From an uncultured Sutterella sp. (GTDB taxonomy: Bacteria > Pseudomonadota > Gammaproteobacteria > Burkholderiales > Burkholderiaceae_F): DNA of 34,971 bases. The number at the start of each line of letters is the position of its first letter. The stretch's first letter is position 1. Below the pieces are notes generated by a model. The model worked only from the letters and a program-made list of their open reading frames with translations. It made no database searches and was not told the DNA's origin. This document shows positions 7,230 through 15,387 of this stretch, piece by piece. The position numbers and the translations under genes are program-made. The stretch is from contig CAKQON010000014.1 in NCBI GenBank assembly GCA_934255515.1, forward strand, positions 1-34,971. Direction: 5' to 3'.

Positions 7230-9746
7230 ATGTCTTCGATGTCCAACCCGATTCCCGTACTGGCAGCCGCCATTCTTGCCGCGGCCGCTTCAGCCGCAGG
7301 CGCCGTCTCCCTTGGAGACCTGAATATCCAAAGCATTCCCGGGCAGCCCCTCGATGCAACGCTTGAGGTGAAGGACGTTGATCTCACGATTTCGCCGCTC
7401 CTCGTGCGCGTGGCGCCCCCGGCAACTTATCTCCGCGAAGGCGTTCAGTGGCCTCAGGAAGCACTTGATCTGCGCATGGCGAGGCTTTCCGGAGAACCCT
7501 CCACGGTGCGCGTGCGCGTAACCGGAACGCAGAGCCTCAATGCCGGCTTCCCGCTCCTCATCGAGCTCAATGCCGGCGGGAACGTGACGGTGCGCGAATA
7601 CCGCATCGAACGCACGAACGGATCCTTCAATGTAGTGGCGCTTGCCGAAGAGGCGGCGCGCACGAAGGCCCCGGCGGAAGCGGCGCCTGAAAAGGGGGCT
7701 CCTGTTCCGGAAGAGAAGCCAGCCCCCGCCTCGAATGCGCCCGCGAGCGTGGCTGAAAGCGCGCCCGCAGTCACGTCGCCGGCAGCCGATAAAGCGAAGC
7801 CTCAGGAAACGGTTCAGAAGACGCAGAAGCCCCGCCGCCGCATCGGCCGCGCGGCGCCTCTGGTGGTGCGCGAATACGTGGCCCTGAACGGCTTCAATCC
7901 CAATGAATCATTCCGCGTCCAGCGCGACATGACGCTCTGGTCGATTGCAAAGCTCTATTGGCCGAGCTATCCGGGAGCGCTCCTCGAGCAGGTTGCCGTG
8001 GCGCTCACCGATAAAAACCCGCGCGCCTTTGTTGAGGGCGACCCGTCGCGCATTGTGGTGGGAGAGCTTCTCCAGTCGCCCGAGCAGGACGAAGTCTTTG
8101 CAATTGATGCGCTTCAGGCCTTCAGAAAGGTTCATGGGGAATCGGTCGAGGTTCCCGGTCCCACGCAGAATCTGATCGACGCGCAGAAGGCGTCGCGCGC
8201 GGGTGCGGCGGAGGTTGCCGCCGCGCAGCTCGCTGCAAGTGCTAAGGGTGAAAAGCCCGAAGCGGTTGCGGATGCCGGCCGGAAGGCTTTTGCCCAGTGG
8301 CAGGCGGAGACCTCCGACCTTGAAGAGTCCCGCGCGGATTCCGCAACGGCAGCGCCGAACGCGCCGGAAAAGACGCAGCCCGCTGAAGGCGAGGGAGCGC
8401 AATCGAAGGACGGCGTTCAGAAGGACGCTGAAACGCTGACGCCGGCCCCGGAACCTCAGAAGGCCGAGGCAGCCCCCGAACCGCAATCCGCCGGCGAGCC
8501 GGCGGAAGCACAGAAAACGGAAGAACCTCTGAAGACCGGCGCATCAGAAGCGGCCGCTTCCGCTCCTGCGGCTGAAGAAGCACCTCAGAAGGCGGAAGAG
8601 AAGCCCGAAGAGTCTTCGAAGCCTGCCGATGCCGGCAAGGCTGCTGAAGAACCGTCATCCGGCCCCGCAGGCGCGAGCAAAATGTCCTGGGGCGCGCTCG
8701 CCGCACTGGTCGTCGCCATTCTGGGCGGCCTTCTCTGGTGGCGGCGTCGCGAGGGCGAGCACCCCGACCAGGATCACGACGATCACGGCCCGAAGAAAGA
8801 GGGCACGATTGCCATTCAGCGAAACGTTCCGCCGACCTCGGAAGCGCAGCTTAAAGCCGTCGACGCCACGATTGACGAAGCCGTGAAGAACGGCACCACT
8901 GCGGGCGCAATGGGGGCGGGCGCCATGGCTTATGCCGCGGCGCAGATGGAAGCCGACAGGAAGGCGGGCGTAGGTTCCGAATCTTCCGAAGCTGCGGCGT
9001 CCGGGTCAGAAGAAAAGCCGGTAAAGGAAGAGGACGACATGCTCTCCTCCTTTGAGGCGGCGCTCAAAACGCCTCTTGAAATCAAGCCGCAGGCCGCAGA
9101 GACCACTTCTCGCGACCATGACGCCCTTCCGGCAGAACCGCTTCAGAATCCGGTGACCTCGCGCCCGGCTCCGGCGGATCAGCCCTGGCTTGCGCCCGAT
9201 GATGCGGAACTCCCGCCTCTTGAGTCTTCCGAAGTCGAATCGGCCGAGGAAATCGGAAAGCGCTACCAGGGAGAACTTCCCCCCGCCATTCAGAAGGTTG
9301 ATCTGAGCCTTGACGATATGAAGGATGAGGCTTCAGAAGCGGCGAAGCCTGCAAGAAAGCCGTTTGAGGTTCCCGAGCCCTCTCAGGGCTATGTGCCGCC
9401 GCTGATGTCGGAACCGGTTCCCGAAGCCGAGCCGGAGGAAGCAGAGGAATCCAGCGAGAAGCCGCGGGAGGATGCAGCAGCCGCGGAAAGCGCCCGTCCG
9501 GAAGCCGCGCCTGAGCCCGAACCGATTCTCGAGCCGGGCGAGCCCCAGCCCGTGGTGCAGCCCGACAAGCAGGAGGCGCAGCAGGAGGCGATCGACGCGA
9601 AGCTGTCGCTCGCAGGCTCCTTCATTGGACTCGGCGCCACGAACGAAGCGCGCGAGCTTCTTGAGGAAGTGAAGAAGAGCGGTTCGGATCGCCAGCGCGA
9701 GCGCGCGATTCAGCTCCTTGAGCGTCTCGGGAGCGCAAAGGCATGA
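7230..9746 (+). CDS. fimV: FimV-like pilus assembly / polar hub protein
   Basis: The 838-residue inner-membrane protein has the FimV architecture. A signal segment and the conserved N-terminal FimV domain come first (AVSLGDLNIQSIPGQPLDATLEV, about 25-140). A Pro/Ala-rich linker and a LysM-like peptidoglycan-binding region follow (about 213-290, SFRVQRDMTLWSIAKLYW). A long acidic, repetitive Ala/Glu/Pro linker leads to one membrane span (about 486-505, WGALAALVVAILGGLLWWRR) and a cytoplasmic acidic part. The C-terminal helical FimV domain (about 790-838, LSLAGSFIGLGATNEARELLEEV) closes the protein. FimV homologues organise the cell pole for type IV pili or secretion. No pilus genes are in this window. 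There is no visible ribosome binding site. A second ATG at 7242 is an alternative start. The gene overlaps truA by ATGA. Confidence 0.88.
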   Translation: MSSMSNPIPVLAAAILAAAASAAGAVSLGDLNIQSIPGQPLDATLEVKDVDLTISPLLVRVAPPATYLREGVQWPQEALDLRMARLSGEPSTVRVRVTGTQSLNAGFPLLIELNAGGNVTVREYRIERTNGSFNVVALAEEAARTKAPAEAAPEKGAPVPEEKPAPASNAPASVAESAPAVTSPAADKAKPQETVQKTQKPRRRIGRAAPLVVREYVALNGFNPNESFRVQRDMTLWSIAKLYWPSYPGALLEQVAVALTDKNPRAFVEGDPSRIVVGELLQSPEQDEVFAIDALQAFRKVHGESVEVPGPTQNLIDAQKASRAGAAEVAAAQLAASAKGEKPEAVADAGRKAFAQWQAETSDLEESRADSATAAPNAPEKTQPAEGEGAQSKDGVQKDAETLTPAPEPQKAEAAPEPQSAGEPAEAQKTEEPLKTGASEAAASAPAAEEAPQKAEEKPEESSKPADAGKAAEEPSSGPAGASKMSWGALAALVVAILGGLLWWRRREGEHPDQDHDDHGPKKEGTIAIQRNVPPTSEAQLKAVDATIDEAVKNGTTAGAMGAGAMAYAAAQMEADRKAGVGSESSEAAASGSEEKPVKEEDDMLSSFEAALKTPLEIKPQAAETTSRDHDALPAEPLQNPVTSRPAPADQPWLAPDDAELPPLESSEVESAEEIGKRYQGELPPAIQKVDLSLDDMKDEASEAAKPARKPFEVPEPSQGYVPPLMSEPVPEAEPEEAEESSEKPREDAAAAESARPEAAPEPEPILEPGEPQPVVQPDKQEAQQEAIDAKLSLAGSFIGLGATNEARELLEEVKKSGSDRQRERAIQLLERLGSAKA

Positions 9747-10537
9747 CCGCGCGCACCTATGCGCTCGGCATTGAATACTGCGGCACAACCTATAACGGCT
9801 GGCAGGTGCAGCCTGACCGGCCGAGCGTGCAGGCGGCGCTTGAAGAGGCGCTCTCCAGCTTTGCCGACCATGCCGTCAGCGTCATCTGCGCGGGCCGCAC
9901 CGATGCGGGCGTGCATGCGACGCATCAGGTGGTGAGCTTTGCGAGTGAAGCAAAGCGGGCGCCCGAAGGCTGGGTGCGCGGCGTCAATGCGTTTCTCCCG
10001 AAAACCGTCGCCGTGCGGTGGGCGAGATGCGTACCGGACGACTTTCATGCGCGTTTTTCCGCTCGCTCGCGGACGTACGAATACTGGATCAGCAATGACC
10101 CGGTGAGGTCGCCCCTGCTTGACACGACGACGGGCTGGGTGTTCCGGCCGCTTGACGAAGAGAAGATGCGCGAGGGGGCAATGGTGCTCCTCGGCGTTCA
10201 CGACTTCACGAGCTTTCGCGCGGCCGAATGTCAGGCGAAGACGCCGGTGCGCGAAGTGACGGAACTCTCCATCATCCGACAGGGATCGCTCATCGGCATC
10301 CGCATTTCCGCCAACGCCTTTCTGCAGCACATGGTGAGAAACATCGTGGGCGCGCTCATTTACGTGGGCACCGGCCGTGAGGCGCCCGGCTGGATCGCAG
10401 AGGTTCTCGCCGCCCGGTCGCGCGAGGTTTCCGCGCCCACCTTCAGCCCCTGCGGGCTCTACCTTACGGGCGTGGGGTATCCGGAAAATCCGGAGCTGCC
10501 GCAATACGGCAGAAGCCCGTTCTTCGGGCAGTTCTAA
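9743..10537 (+). CDS. truA: tRNA pseudouridine(38-40) synthase TruA
   Basis: The enzyme converts U38-U40 of many tRNA anticodon arms to pseudouridine. The 264-aa sequence begins YALGIEYCGTTYNGWQ. It carries the catalytic Asp54 in AGRTDAGVHA, and later the RSRTYEYWI, HDFTSFRAAECQ and AFLQHMVRNIVGALIYVG motifs. Size and motif order are normal. Its ATG overlaps the fimV stop (ATGA), so translation is probably coupled. The fimV-truA pairing is conserved in beta- and gammaproteobacteria, where trpF often follows. Here a sulfotransferase on the other strand follows instead. Confidence 0.96.
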   Translation: MTARTYALGIEYCGTTYNGWQVQPDRPSVQAALEEALSSFADHAVSVICAGRTDAGVHATHQVVSFASEAKRAPEGWVRGVNAFLPKTVAVRWARCVPDDFHARFSARSRTYEYWISNDPVRSPLLDTTTGWVFRPLDEEKMREGAMVLLGVHDFTSFRAAECQAKTPVREVTELSIIRQGSLIGIRISANAFLQHMVRNIVGALIYVGTGREAPGWIAEVLAARSREVSAPTFSPCGLYLTGVGYPENPELPQYGRSPFFGQF

Positions 10538-10581
10538 GGCTTCGCCCATAAGCCTCGACGCTATCCCTGCGCGCCAATGAA

Positions 10582-10614
10582 AACGCCGCTCATCCCGTGG
10601 AAATGAGCGGCGTT
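10582..10614. terminator. Bidirectional terminator between truA and ASST 1
   Basis: AACGCCGCTCAT (10582-10593) pairs with ATGAGCGGCGTT (10603-10614), a 12-bp stem with a 9-nt loop. On the minus strand it runs into TTTT, which fits the end of the sulfotransferase. On the plus strand there is no T-run. Confidence 0.75.
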
Positions 10615-10649
10615 GATCCTTCCAGGAAGGATTGGGAGTCAGGACCCGA

Positions 10650-12470
10650 TTACTGTGCGGTCGCGTTCATCGCCTTGTCGATCGAGAACGGCCAGGCCTG
10701 GTAGCCCGTGCAGTCAAGGAGCTGAATTTCAACAGAGGGTTCCTTCGCCATCCACTTGAATTCAAAGATGGTGGGATTGGGCGCCGTGTTGAAGGCTCCG
10801 GTCTTGAGGTCGTACTGAGCGCCGGCCGTGGCGAAGTACATCATGACGGAATCCTTGTCGGCCTGGTATTCCGTGAGGGACGTCACCGCGCTGAAGAGGC
10901 TGTGGCCGCGTTCCTCGCCCCACTGCCAGACCTGTTCGACCGTCATCTTCTTCTGGTCGATCTTGTAGATCACGGAGCGCGAGTACTTCATGTCGGGCAG
11001 AGCCGGCTGCTCCATGCCTCGGGCGTCGCCGTTGTCGAAGGCAGAGACGTAGATGATGTCGCCCTTGCTCTTCTCATCGATCTTGAAGGCCGTGTGCTGG
11101 GTCCAGGTCCAGTCGAAGCCGCCTTCGCACTTGCTCCCTTCGCACTTGATGGGCTTGCCGTTCGCGTCGACCGGCGTGAGGAGCATCGGCTTGAACTTGT
11201 CCTTCCAGCCTTCAGGCGAACCCAGGATCCACTTCACCTTCTTGTCGCGGCCGATCTTGATGATCGCGGACTGGTGGCGCGAGGAGATTATGATGGAGTC
11301 GTCCTCGGGGTCGTAGTCGACGGAGTTCACGTGCGCCCAGTTGCGGCCCGCACCGGTGCCGACGACGTCGCCGAAGTTGTCGGAGGAGTCAGCCTTGGCG
11401 AGCTCTTCCGCGGTGAGGGTCTTGCCCGCCTGAGAGGCATCGATGTTGAGGCAGACCGCGCCCTGGTCGAGCACCTTGAGGACGTTGTCGCGATACGGAT
11501 CGAGAATGTCTGCGAGGCGCCATTCCTCAACGACGACGCCGTTCTTGTCGACTTCGGCGATCATGTCGCGGACGGTGCGGACGTGCTTGCCGTCATCGCG
11601 CAGGTAGTTCGAGCCCGCAACGCGCAGGAAGTAGTGGCCGTTCTGCGCGTCGTCCATCGAGTGCGAATAGTCGTTGAAGCGAAGGGGCAGCCGGCGGTTG
11701 AAGACCTCGCGGCCGAGGATGTCGTACTTGACATAGGTCTGCCCGAACCCCCAGGTGAGCATGCCGTCGTCATTCTGCTTGAAGCCCATCATGACGCCCG
11801 ACTTGTAGAACGACTGGAGATCAAAGATGGGGTTCGCGAACATGTACCAGCGGATGTCGCCCGCCGTATCCACCACTGCGTTCTGCGGGAAGAAGTTCCA
11901 CTGGAGCGCGCCGCCCATGGGGTTGTTCCAGACGGCTCGCGTGCCGATGCCGGACTTTTCCGCGAGGTTGTTGACGAAGTAGAGACGGTCCTTGAATTCC
12001 GGATCAACCTTCTTCACATTGACGCCGAAGAGCGCATGGCGCTCCGTCGGAATGCCGGCCACTTCCGTGTAGACGGGCGGCGCATAGAGCTGATAGGTGT
12101 CCTTGAAGGATTCGGACTTGCCGCGCAGCGTCCGGGTGTAGGAGACCTCAACGTGGTTCAGATAATCCGGATAGAGGCCGAAGACGGGGATGCCGCCGTG
12201 GGTGAGAAGCTGAGCGCGCGAGACCGTGTACTTGATTTCCTGACCGTTCGTCTTGGGAACGATGCGCACGGTGACGTCCGAGAGATCGTAGCCGTTGTCG
12301 CGGATAATGGCCGTAAGCGGCGCGATCTCATAGGGGTTCATCATGACTTCGCCGAGGTGGCCCTGCATGATGTAGTTGGTGTGGGGACCCGAGGCGCCGC
12401 CCATGGCGAATGCGGCCGCCGGGATGGCGAGCGCCATGCTTGCGCAAAGGATGGAGTGCTTGAGCTTCAT
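10650..12470 (-). CDS. Periplasmic arylsulfate sulfotransferase (ASST), copy 1
   Basis: This enzyme class transfers sulfate between phenolic compounds without PAPS, through a sulfated histidine. The start at 12470 has AGGAA upstream and gives a signal peptide cleaved near AFA-MGG (22/23). Catalytic residues seen in the E. coli enzyme have matches: His270 (DYSHSMDD), His380 (NWAHVNS), Arg398 (SSRHQS) and the sulfate-accepting His459 (TWTQHTAF). A CX4C pair (Cys443, Cys448) sits where E. coli AssT has an essential disulfide. The protein has 606 residues, near family size. It is closely similar to copy 2 at 31273: from about residue 376 to 417 I see one difference. It is a monocistronic insert in opposite orientation to its neighbours, in the position where trpFBA would be expected. 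No dsbL/dsbI genes are nearby. Confidence 0.93.
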   Translation of the reverse strand: MKLKHSILCASMALAIPAAAFAMGGASGPHTNYIMQGHLGEVMMNPYEIAPLTAIIRDNGYDLSDVTVRIVPKTNGQEIKYTVSRAQLLTHGGIPVFGLYPDYLNHVEVSYTRTLRGKSESFKDTYQLYAPPVYTEVAGIPTERHALFGVNVKKVDPEFKDRLYFVNNLAEKSGIGTRAVWNNPMGGALQWNFFPQNAVVDTAGDIRWYMFANPIFDLQSFYKSGVMMGFKQNDDGMLTWGFGQTYVKYDILGREVFNRRLPLRFNDYSHSMDDAQNGHYFLRVAGSNYLRDDGKHVRTVRDMIAEVDKNGVVVEEWRLADILDPYRDNVLKVLDQGAVCLNIDASQAGKTLTAEELAKADSSDNFGDVVGTGAGRNWAHVNSVDYDPEDDSIIISSRHQSAIIKIGRDKKVKWILGSPEGWKDKFKPMLLTPVDANGKPIKCEGSKCEGGFDWTWTQHTAFKIDEKSKGDIIYVSAFDNGDARGMEQPALPDMKYSRSVIYKIDQKKMTVEQVWQWGEERGHSLFSAVTSLTEYQADKDSVMMYFATAGAQYDLKTGAFNTAPNPTIFEFKWMAKEPSVEIQLLDCTGYQAWPFSIDKAMNATAQ

Positions 12471-12482
12471 GGAAATATTTCC
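12471..12482. promoter_or_regulatory. 12-bp palindrome at the ASST 1 ribosome binding site
   Basis: GGAAATATTTCC is a perfect palindrome directly abutting the start codon. On the minus strand it contains the AGGAAA used as ribosome binding site. It may be coincidental, an operator, or a small structure affecting translation. Confidence 0.35.
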
Positions 12483-12544
12483 TGAGAAAAGAACCAGGAG
12501 ACGTGAGCCGGAAAGCGCGGAGGTCTCATGGAGATGCCGCAGTC

Positions 12545-12560
12545 TAGGCAAATTTGCCTA
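12545..12560. promoter_or_regulatory. 16-bp perfect palindrome upstream of ASST 1 (candidate operator)
   Basis: TAGGCAAATTTGCCTA lies 75 bp before the ASST 1 start, in the 455-bp space shared with accD. A perfect 16-bp palindrome in this place suggests a regulator site. The core GCAAATTT also occurs upstream of ASST 2 (about 31241-31248). The minus strand shows a TATAAA-like -10 (complement of about 12574-12579) further out, without a good -35. The rest of 12561-12880 holds a short inverted repeat (CTTCCCG at about 12780 with CGGGAAG) and no gene. Confidence 0.5.
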
Positions 12561-12886
12561 TTCTCCACAACGCATGTTTATACCTTGTTGAGCGAAATTT
12601 CCTGAAGGAGCCGTTCCATTTTCGAGAATGAAGTCCCGGCCTTCTTTCCGAATCCGTGAAATCGTCCTTTTTTGTCATTAAAAATCGAACAATATTTCGT
12701 AAACACGCGGTGCTTTCGAACGATAGCCGGCAAAAAAAGATTCTCACCGTTCTTTCCGCGTTCTAGTGCGGCCGGTCATCTTCCCGACAGGAAATGGAAC
12801 CGGGAAGTCTTCTTTCGCGCGGCATCGGCTGAAAGCTGTAGCCCAAGAATGCGAATAGGGCATGGGGAAGAGAAGAGCGCGCCTCG

Positions 12887-12892
12887 TATAAT
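12887..12892 (+). promoter_or_regulatory. Consensus -10 (TATAAT) upstream of accD
   Basis: A perfect TATAAT lies 33 bp before the accD start, with AAGG at 12916-12919 as ribosome binding site. The -35 region is poor (GGGGAA near 12864). A separate accD promoter makes sense, because the upstream gene runs in the opposite direction. Confidence 0.5.
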
Positions 12893-12925
12893 TTTCAATT
12901 CGGATTACTTTTCTCAAGGCTTCTC

Positions 12926-13804
12926 ATGAGCTGGCTTAACCACATTCTTCCCAAGATCAAGCGCGAAGAGGCGCCCACCGCCAAAAAGACGAGCGTCGTG
13001 CCCGAAGGCGTATGGACGAAGTGCCCGGGATGCGAGCAGCCGCTTTATACCGAAGAGCTCGACAGGAGCCTGCGCGTCTGCCCCAAGTGCGGCTATCACT
13101 TCCGCATGGGCGCGCGCGTGCGTCTTCTCTCCTTCCTTGATCCGGGGTCCGCGATTGAGATCGGTTCGGAAGTCCGTGCCAGGGACCCCCTCGGATTCGT
13201 CGACAGCAAGCCCTATCCGAAACGCCATGAAGCCGCTGAGGCGGCTACGGGCGAAACCGATGCGCTCGTCGTGATGTCGGGGACGCTGCGCCGCGAGCCG
13301 ATGGTGGCTGCGGCCTTTGAATTCCGCTTCATGGGCGGCTCCATGGGAAGCGTCGTGGGCGAACGCTTTACGCTCGGCGTCGAGGAAGCCATTCGCCGCC
13401 GCTGCCCCTTCGTGGTCTTTACGGCCTCGGGCGGCGCGCGTATGCATGAGGGCCTTGTTTCTCTCTACCAGATGACGAAGACGACCGCGGCGGCGAGAAA
13501 GCTCGCTGATGCGGGGCTTCCCTTCATCCCGGTGCTCACGGACCCGACGATGGGCGGCGTCTCCGCCTCCTTCGCCTTCATCGGCGACGTCGTCATTGCA
13601 GAGCCCAAGGCCCTTATCGGCTTTGCCGGCCCGCGCGTCATTGAGCAGACGGTGCGCGAGAAGCTCCCCGAGGGCTTCCAGCGTTCGGAATTCCTCCTTC
13701 GCACGGGTCAGATCGACCAGATCGTCGACCGCCGGGAACTGCGCGCGCGCATTTCCGTTCTGACGCAGCTTCTCATGAAGAAGCAGCCCGTGAACGGCAT
13801 CTGA
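12926..13804 (+). CDS. accD: Acetyl-CoA carboxylase carboxyltransferase subunit beta
   Basis: This subunit, with AccA, moves the carboxyl group from biotin to acetyl-CoA to make malonyl-CoA, the first step of fatty-acid synthesis. The 292-aa protein has the N-terminal zinc ribbon (Cys33, Cys36, Cys52, Cys55; CPGC and CPKC). The crotonase-like core carries [29 protein letters not shown] and [13 protein letters not shown], and [15 protein letters not shown] forms the end of the active-site region. Length and motifs are normal. In related genomes accD follows trpA. Here the trp genes are absent and accD has its own likely promoter. A terminator separates it from folC. Confidence 0.97.
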   Translation: MSWLNHILPKIKREEAPTAKKTSVVPEGVWTKCPGCEQPLYTEELDRSLRVCPKCGYHFRMGARVRLLSFLDPGSAIEIGSEVRARDPLGFVDSKPYPKRHEAAEAATGETDALVVMSGTLRREPMVAAAFEFRFMGGSMGSVVGERFTLGVEEAIRRRCPFVVFTASGGARMHEGLVSLYQMTKTTAAARKLADAGLPFIPVLTDPTMGGVSASFAFIGDVVIAEPKALIGFAGPRVIEQTVREKLPEGFQRSEFLLRTGQIDQIVDRRELRARISVLTQLLMKKQPVNGI

Positions 13805-13870
13805 CCGCCGCAGGGAGTCGCTGCAATAGTTATGCTGTGTCTTCCTTGCTGAAACGGCTTTCTGTTCCTC

Positions 13871-13915
13871 AAGCCCGCTCTCCACTGAATTAAGGAAGGC
13901 GGGCTTTCGTTTTTG
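13871..13915 (+). terminator. Rho-independent terminator between accD and folC
   Basis: AAGCCCGC (13871-13878) pairs with GCGGGCTT (13899-13906) around a 20-nt loop, followed by TCGTTTTTG. The T-run ends about 24 bp before the folC start, so folC would need read-through or its own promoter inside this space. Confidence 0.75.
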
Positions 13916-13938
13916 TTTTCCATAAGGCGCAGCGAAAC

Positions 13939-15249
13939 ATGCCTGAGATGATCTCCACGCTTGATGACTGGCTCAACTACATCGAAAAGCTTCATGCGAA
14001 GCCGATCGATCTCGGGCTCGACCGCATGAAGGAAATGATCCGGCGGCTCGGCATTGGCTTTGCCTCTCCCGTCATTACAGTGGCGGGCACGAACGGGAAG
14101 GGCTCGACCTGCACCTTCATCGAGACCATCTTTCGGGAAGCCGGATTCAGAACGGCCCTTCACACGTCGCCTCACCTGCTGCGCTTCAATGAACGGGCGC
14201 TATTGAACGGCCGCGAAGTTGATGATGATTCGCTCATCCGCGCCTTCCGCGAAGTAGAGAAAGCCCGCGCAGGGATGCCGCTCACCTATTTTGAATTCAC
14301 GGGGCTCGGCATTCTGAAGTGCTTTCAGGATGCAAAGCCCGACGTCGTGATTCTCGAAATTGGCTTGGGCGGCAGGCTCGATGCGATCAACGCCGTCGAC
14401 CCGGACGTTTCCGTGGTCGCCGCCGTCGGCATCGACCATACGGCGTTCCTTGGAGACACGCGGGAAAAGATCGGGCTCGAGAAGGCGCACATTTTTAGAA
14501 CCGGTCGTCCTGCGATTTGCTCGGACCCGGAGCCGCCGCAGAGCCTGATTGAGTACGCGCATGAAATTGGCGCGAAGCTCTCGCTCCTCAACCGCGACTT
14601 CCGGGTGACCGAACATGGCGACGGGGCCTTCCGCTTTTCCATGAACGATGAAGCGCTCGAACTGCCGCGGCCGGGACTTGCGGGCGAAAACCAGTACCGC
14701 AATGCGGCGGGCGCCATTGTCGCCGTTCTGGCGCTGAAGGACCGGCTTCCCGTCAACCAGAAAGCCTTTGCCCGCGGCATTGCCCGGGCGCGCATTACGG
14801 CCCGCTTCGAGCGGGTTTCCGAAGACCCCTGCGAGACGATTCTCGATGTGGGGCACAACCCTCAGGCGGCGGAAGTGCTCGCCGACAATCTCCGGCGCTT
14901 TAAGCGCCCCGGCGAAGTGACGCTTGCCGTCTTCGGGATGCTTACCGACAAGGACCGCGCGAAGGTCGCGGCAACGCTCGCGCCCGAAATCGACGAATGG
15001 TTCTACGCAGGCCTGCCCGGACCGCGCGGGGGCGAAGCGGCGCTCCTTGCGCCTTTCCTCGAGGCGGCGGGCGTCGCGTTCTCCGCAATGACGCCCTCGG
15101 AGACCGTTTCACAGGCGCTTGAAAAGGCGAGAGCCCGGGCGAGGGAGCTGAAGCTGGCGGGGAAGGACGTGCGCATCATCATCTTCGGATCCTTTGTAAC
15201 GGTGGGCGAGGCGCTCGAGTGCCTTGCCCGGGAAGGAATCCGCCGGTGA
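13939..15249 (+). CDS. folC: Bifunctional folylpolyglutamate / dihydrofolate synthase
   Basis: FolC adds glutamate to dihydropteroate and tetrahydrofolates. The 436-aa protein starts STLDDWLNYIEKLH, then GLDRMKEM. It has the P-loop AGTNGKGST (49-57), the TSPHL motif and the Mur-ligase-like ILEIGLGGRLDA-N segment. GIDHTAFLGDTREKI and ILDVGHNPQAAEVL, typical of the central and C-terminal domains, follow. Length is normal. AAGG at about 13924 is a plausible ribosome binding site. The order accD-folC-SPOR-cvpA-purF is conserved in proteobacteria. Confidence 0.95.
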   Translation: MPEMISTLDDWLNYIEKLHAKPIDLGLDRMKEMIRRLGIGFASPVITVAGTNGKGSTCTFIETIFREAGFRTALHTSPHLLRFNERALLNGREVDDDSLIRAFREVEKARAGMPLTYFEFTGLGILKCFQDAKPDVVILEIGLGGRLDAINAVDPDVSVVAAVGIDHTAFLGDTREKIGLEKAHIFRTGRPAICSDPEPPQSLIEYAHEIGAKLSLLNRDFRVTEHGDGAFRFSMNDEALELPRPGLAGENQYRNAAGAIVAVLALKDRLPVNQKAFARGIARARITARFERVSEDPCETILDVGHNPQAAEVLADNLRRFKRPGEVTLAVFGMLTDKDRAKVAATLAPEIDEWFYAGLPGPRGGEAALLAPFLEAAGVAFSAMTPSETVSQALEKARARARELKLAGKDVRIIIFGSFVTVGEALECLAREGIRR

Positions 15250-15387
15250 GGGCGGCAGTCCGGAAAAGCGCAGAGGAATTCCGTTTCGAATTGTTCCGCC
15301 CGGCGGCTTCTCAGAAAGACCGCAACTTTGCGCCTGATAGAATTTTCTGATGCATTTGCTCGGCACTTCCCGATAAGGCTTGTCTCC

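Noticed and set aside
10537..10650. Possible remnant of trpF after truA
   Set aside because: The gap is about 110 bp and is mostly a terminator hairpin. No TrpF-like segment is readable in any frame.
10632..12485. A 617-codon open frame on the plus strand opposite ASST 1, and similar long antisense frames opposite rluD, purF, pbpC and ASST 2
   Set aside because: They are shadows of GC-rich coding sequence on the other strand. Their Arg/His/Val/Asp-rich translations match no family and they lack ribosome binding sites.
12483..12925. A small gene or RNA in the 440-bp space between ASST 1 and accD
   Set aside because: Short frames here have no ribosome binding site or family-like sequence, and no tRNA-like or strong RNA fold is visible. 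Only promoter-type signals are supported.
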